DNA of 64,000 nucleotides, taken from contig CM019697.1 of the NCBI GenBank assembly GCA_009760885.1, positions 32,800,096 through 32,864,095 of the forward strand. The letters run 5' to 3'. Numbering within the stretch: position 1 is the first letter of the stretch; the number at the start of each line of letters is the position of its first letter. Below, piece after piece: positions 62,830 through 64,000 of the stretch. The notes beneath the pieces are model-generated. The model saw only the letters and a program-made list of their open reading frames with translations, was not told the origin of the DNA and made no database searches. The stretch comes from Achatina immaculata (taxonomy: Eukaryota; Mollusca; Gastropoda; Stylommatophora; Achatinidae). A program made the position numbers and the translations under genes.

Positions 62830-63935
62830 GACGGTTAGTTGAGTTAGTTGATCTAAAGTTGTGATTTAGTTGATCTAAAGTTGTGATTTAGTTGATATAA
62901 AGTTGTGATTTAGTTGATATAAAGTTGTGATTTAGTTGATCTAAAGTTGTGATTTAGTTGATCTAAAGTTGTGATTTAGTTGATATAAAGTTGTGATTTA
63001 GTTGATCTAAAGTTGTAATTTAGTTGATCTAAAGTTGTGATTTAGTTGATCTAAAGTTGTGAATTAGTTGATCTAAAGTTGTGAATTAGTTGATATAAAG
63101 TTGTGAATTAGTTGATCTAAAGTTGTGAATTAGTTGATCTAAAGTTGTGAGTTAGTTGATCTAAAGTTGTGAATTAGTTGATCTAAAGTTGTGAGTTAGT
63201 TGATCTAAAGTTGTGAATTAGTTGATCTAAAGTTGTGAGTTAGTTGATCTAAAGTTGTGAATTAGTTGATCTAAAGTTGTGAGTTAGTTGATCTAAAGTT
63301 GTGATTTAGTTGATCTAAAGTTGTGAATTAGTTGATCTAAAGTTGTGAGTTAGTTGATCTAAAGTTGTGAATTAGTTGATCTAAAGTTGTGAGTTAGTTG
63401 ATCTAAAGTTGTGAATTAGTTGATCTAAAGTTGTGAGTTAGTTGATCTAAAGTTGTGAATTAGTTGATCTAAAGTGGTGAGTTAGCTGATCTAAAGTTGT
63501 GATTTAGTTGATATAAAGTTGTGATTTAGTTGATCTAAAGTTGTGATTTAGTTGATCTAAAGTTGTGATTTAGTTGATATAAAGTTGTGATTTAGTTGAT
63601 ATAAAGTTGTGAGTTAGTTGATTTAAAGTTGTGATTTAGTTGATATAAAGTTGTGATTTAGTTGATATAAAGTTGTGATTTAGCTGATTTAAAGTTGTGA
63701 TTTAGTTGATATAAAGTTGTGAGTTAGTTGATATAAAGTTGTGAGTTAGTTGATCTAAAGTTGTGATTTAGCTGATCTAAAGTTGTGAGTTAGCTGATCT
63801 AAAGTTGTGATTTAGTTGATCGAAAGTTGTGATTTAGTTGATCGAAAGTTGTGAATTATCGATCGAAAGTTGCGAATAAGTTGATAGAAAGTTGTGAATT
63901 AGTTTATCTAAAGTTGTGAATTAGTTGATCTAAAG
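62830..63935. repeat. 21-bp minisatellite, about 52 units
   Basis: ttagttgatctaaagttgtg plus a. Variants at two positions (gatCtaa/gatAtaa; gtgaTtta/gtgaAtta/gtgaGtta) form zones. In the middle the A and G variants alternate regularly (a 42-bp higher-order unit, about 63060-63470). Every unit contains stops in the sense frame, so it is not coding. Confidence 0.96.
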
Positions 63936-64000
63936 TTCTGAAAAAAAAAAAAACTTTGGGGACAAAACTGGACATCCTTGCAATAAATAAATAAAATTTT

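Overview
This is nuclear DNA from an animal. The evidence is spliced genes with GT/AG introns, several classes of LINE, tRNA-derived SINEs, mariner transposons, and long mini- and microsatellite arrays on an AT-rich background. A lophotrochozoan, most likely a mollusc, fits best, but this is a weak inference from the repeat repertoire and not a diagnosis. There is no bacterial-style gene organisation and no CRISPR array, rRNA operon or canonical tRNA gene.

Layout. (1) 1-2475: the 3' part of an I-type LINE (RT plus RNase H), cut by the left window edge. (2) 2799-18059, minus strand: the first eight coding exons of BMS1, the ribosome-biogenesis GTPase. All eight splice in consistent phase and cover about 404 codons; the gene continues beyond the left edge. 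Its introns hold a 109-bp minisatellite, a 26-bp minisatellite, a decayed DDE transposon, LINE 3' ends, a SINE fragment that supplies a splice-acceptor tract, and several copies of a dispersed repeat called 'Module X' here. (3) 12041-18330: a tandem triplication that carries BMS1 exon 1. Two copies have the start codon and 5' UTR; the third has lost both. (4) 18331-24334: three tandem copies of a unit with (AT)n, an internally deleted mariner and a tRNA-like SINE. (5) 24340-34430: SINEs, an RNase H relic, a Module X copy that contains both a mariner and a LINE, and a broken transposon-derived gene. (6) 34430-47590: LINE remnants on both strands, a 1.5-kb 22-bp minisatellite, and a second I-type LINE. 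(7) 47600-56900: an inverted repeat, several minisatellites (48, 9, 31 and 26 bp units) and SINEs. (8) 57070-60008, plus strand: two coding exons of an unrecognised gene for a two-pass membrane protein with a long Ser/acid-rich tail. (9) 60130-64000: a SINE with clean target-site duplications, then four minisatellites (28, 16, about 62 and 21 bp units).

The genes do not form an operon or functional system. I found no new defence or metabolic system. The points most worth a second look are these. BMS1 exon 1 and its promoter region are triplicated. Two different LINEs sit in overlapping target duplications at one 12-bp quasi-palindrome (ATTCATGTGAAT) inside Module X. A SINE forms the 3' splice-site tract of BMS1 exon 5. 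Each LINE family ends in its own short tandem repeat instead of poly(A). The 26-bp array holds almost exactly 60 units and is open in every forward frame.
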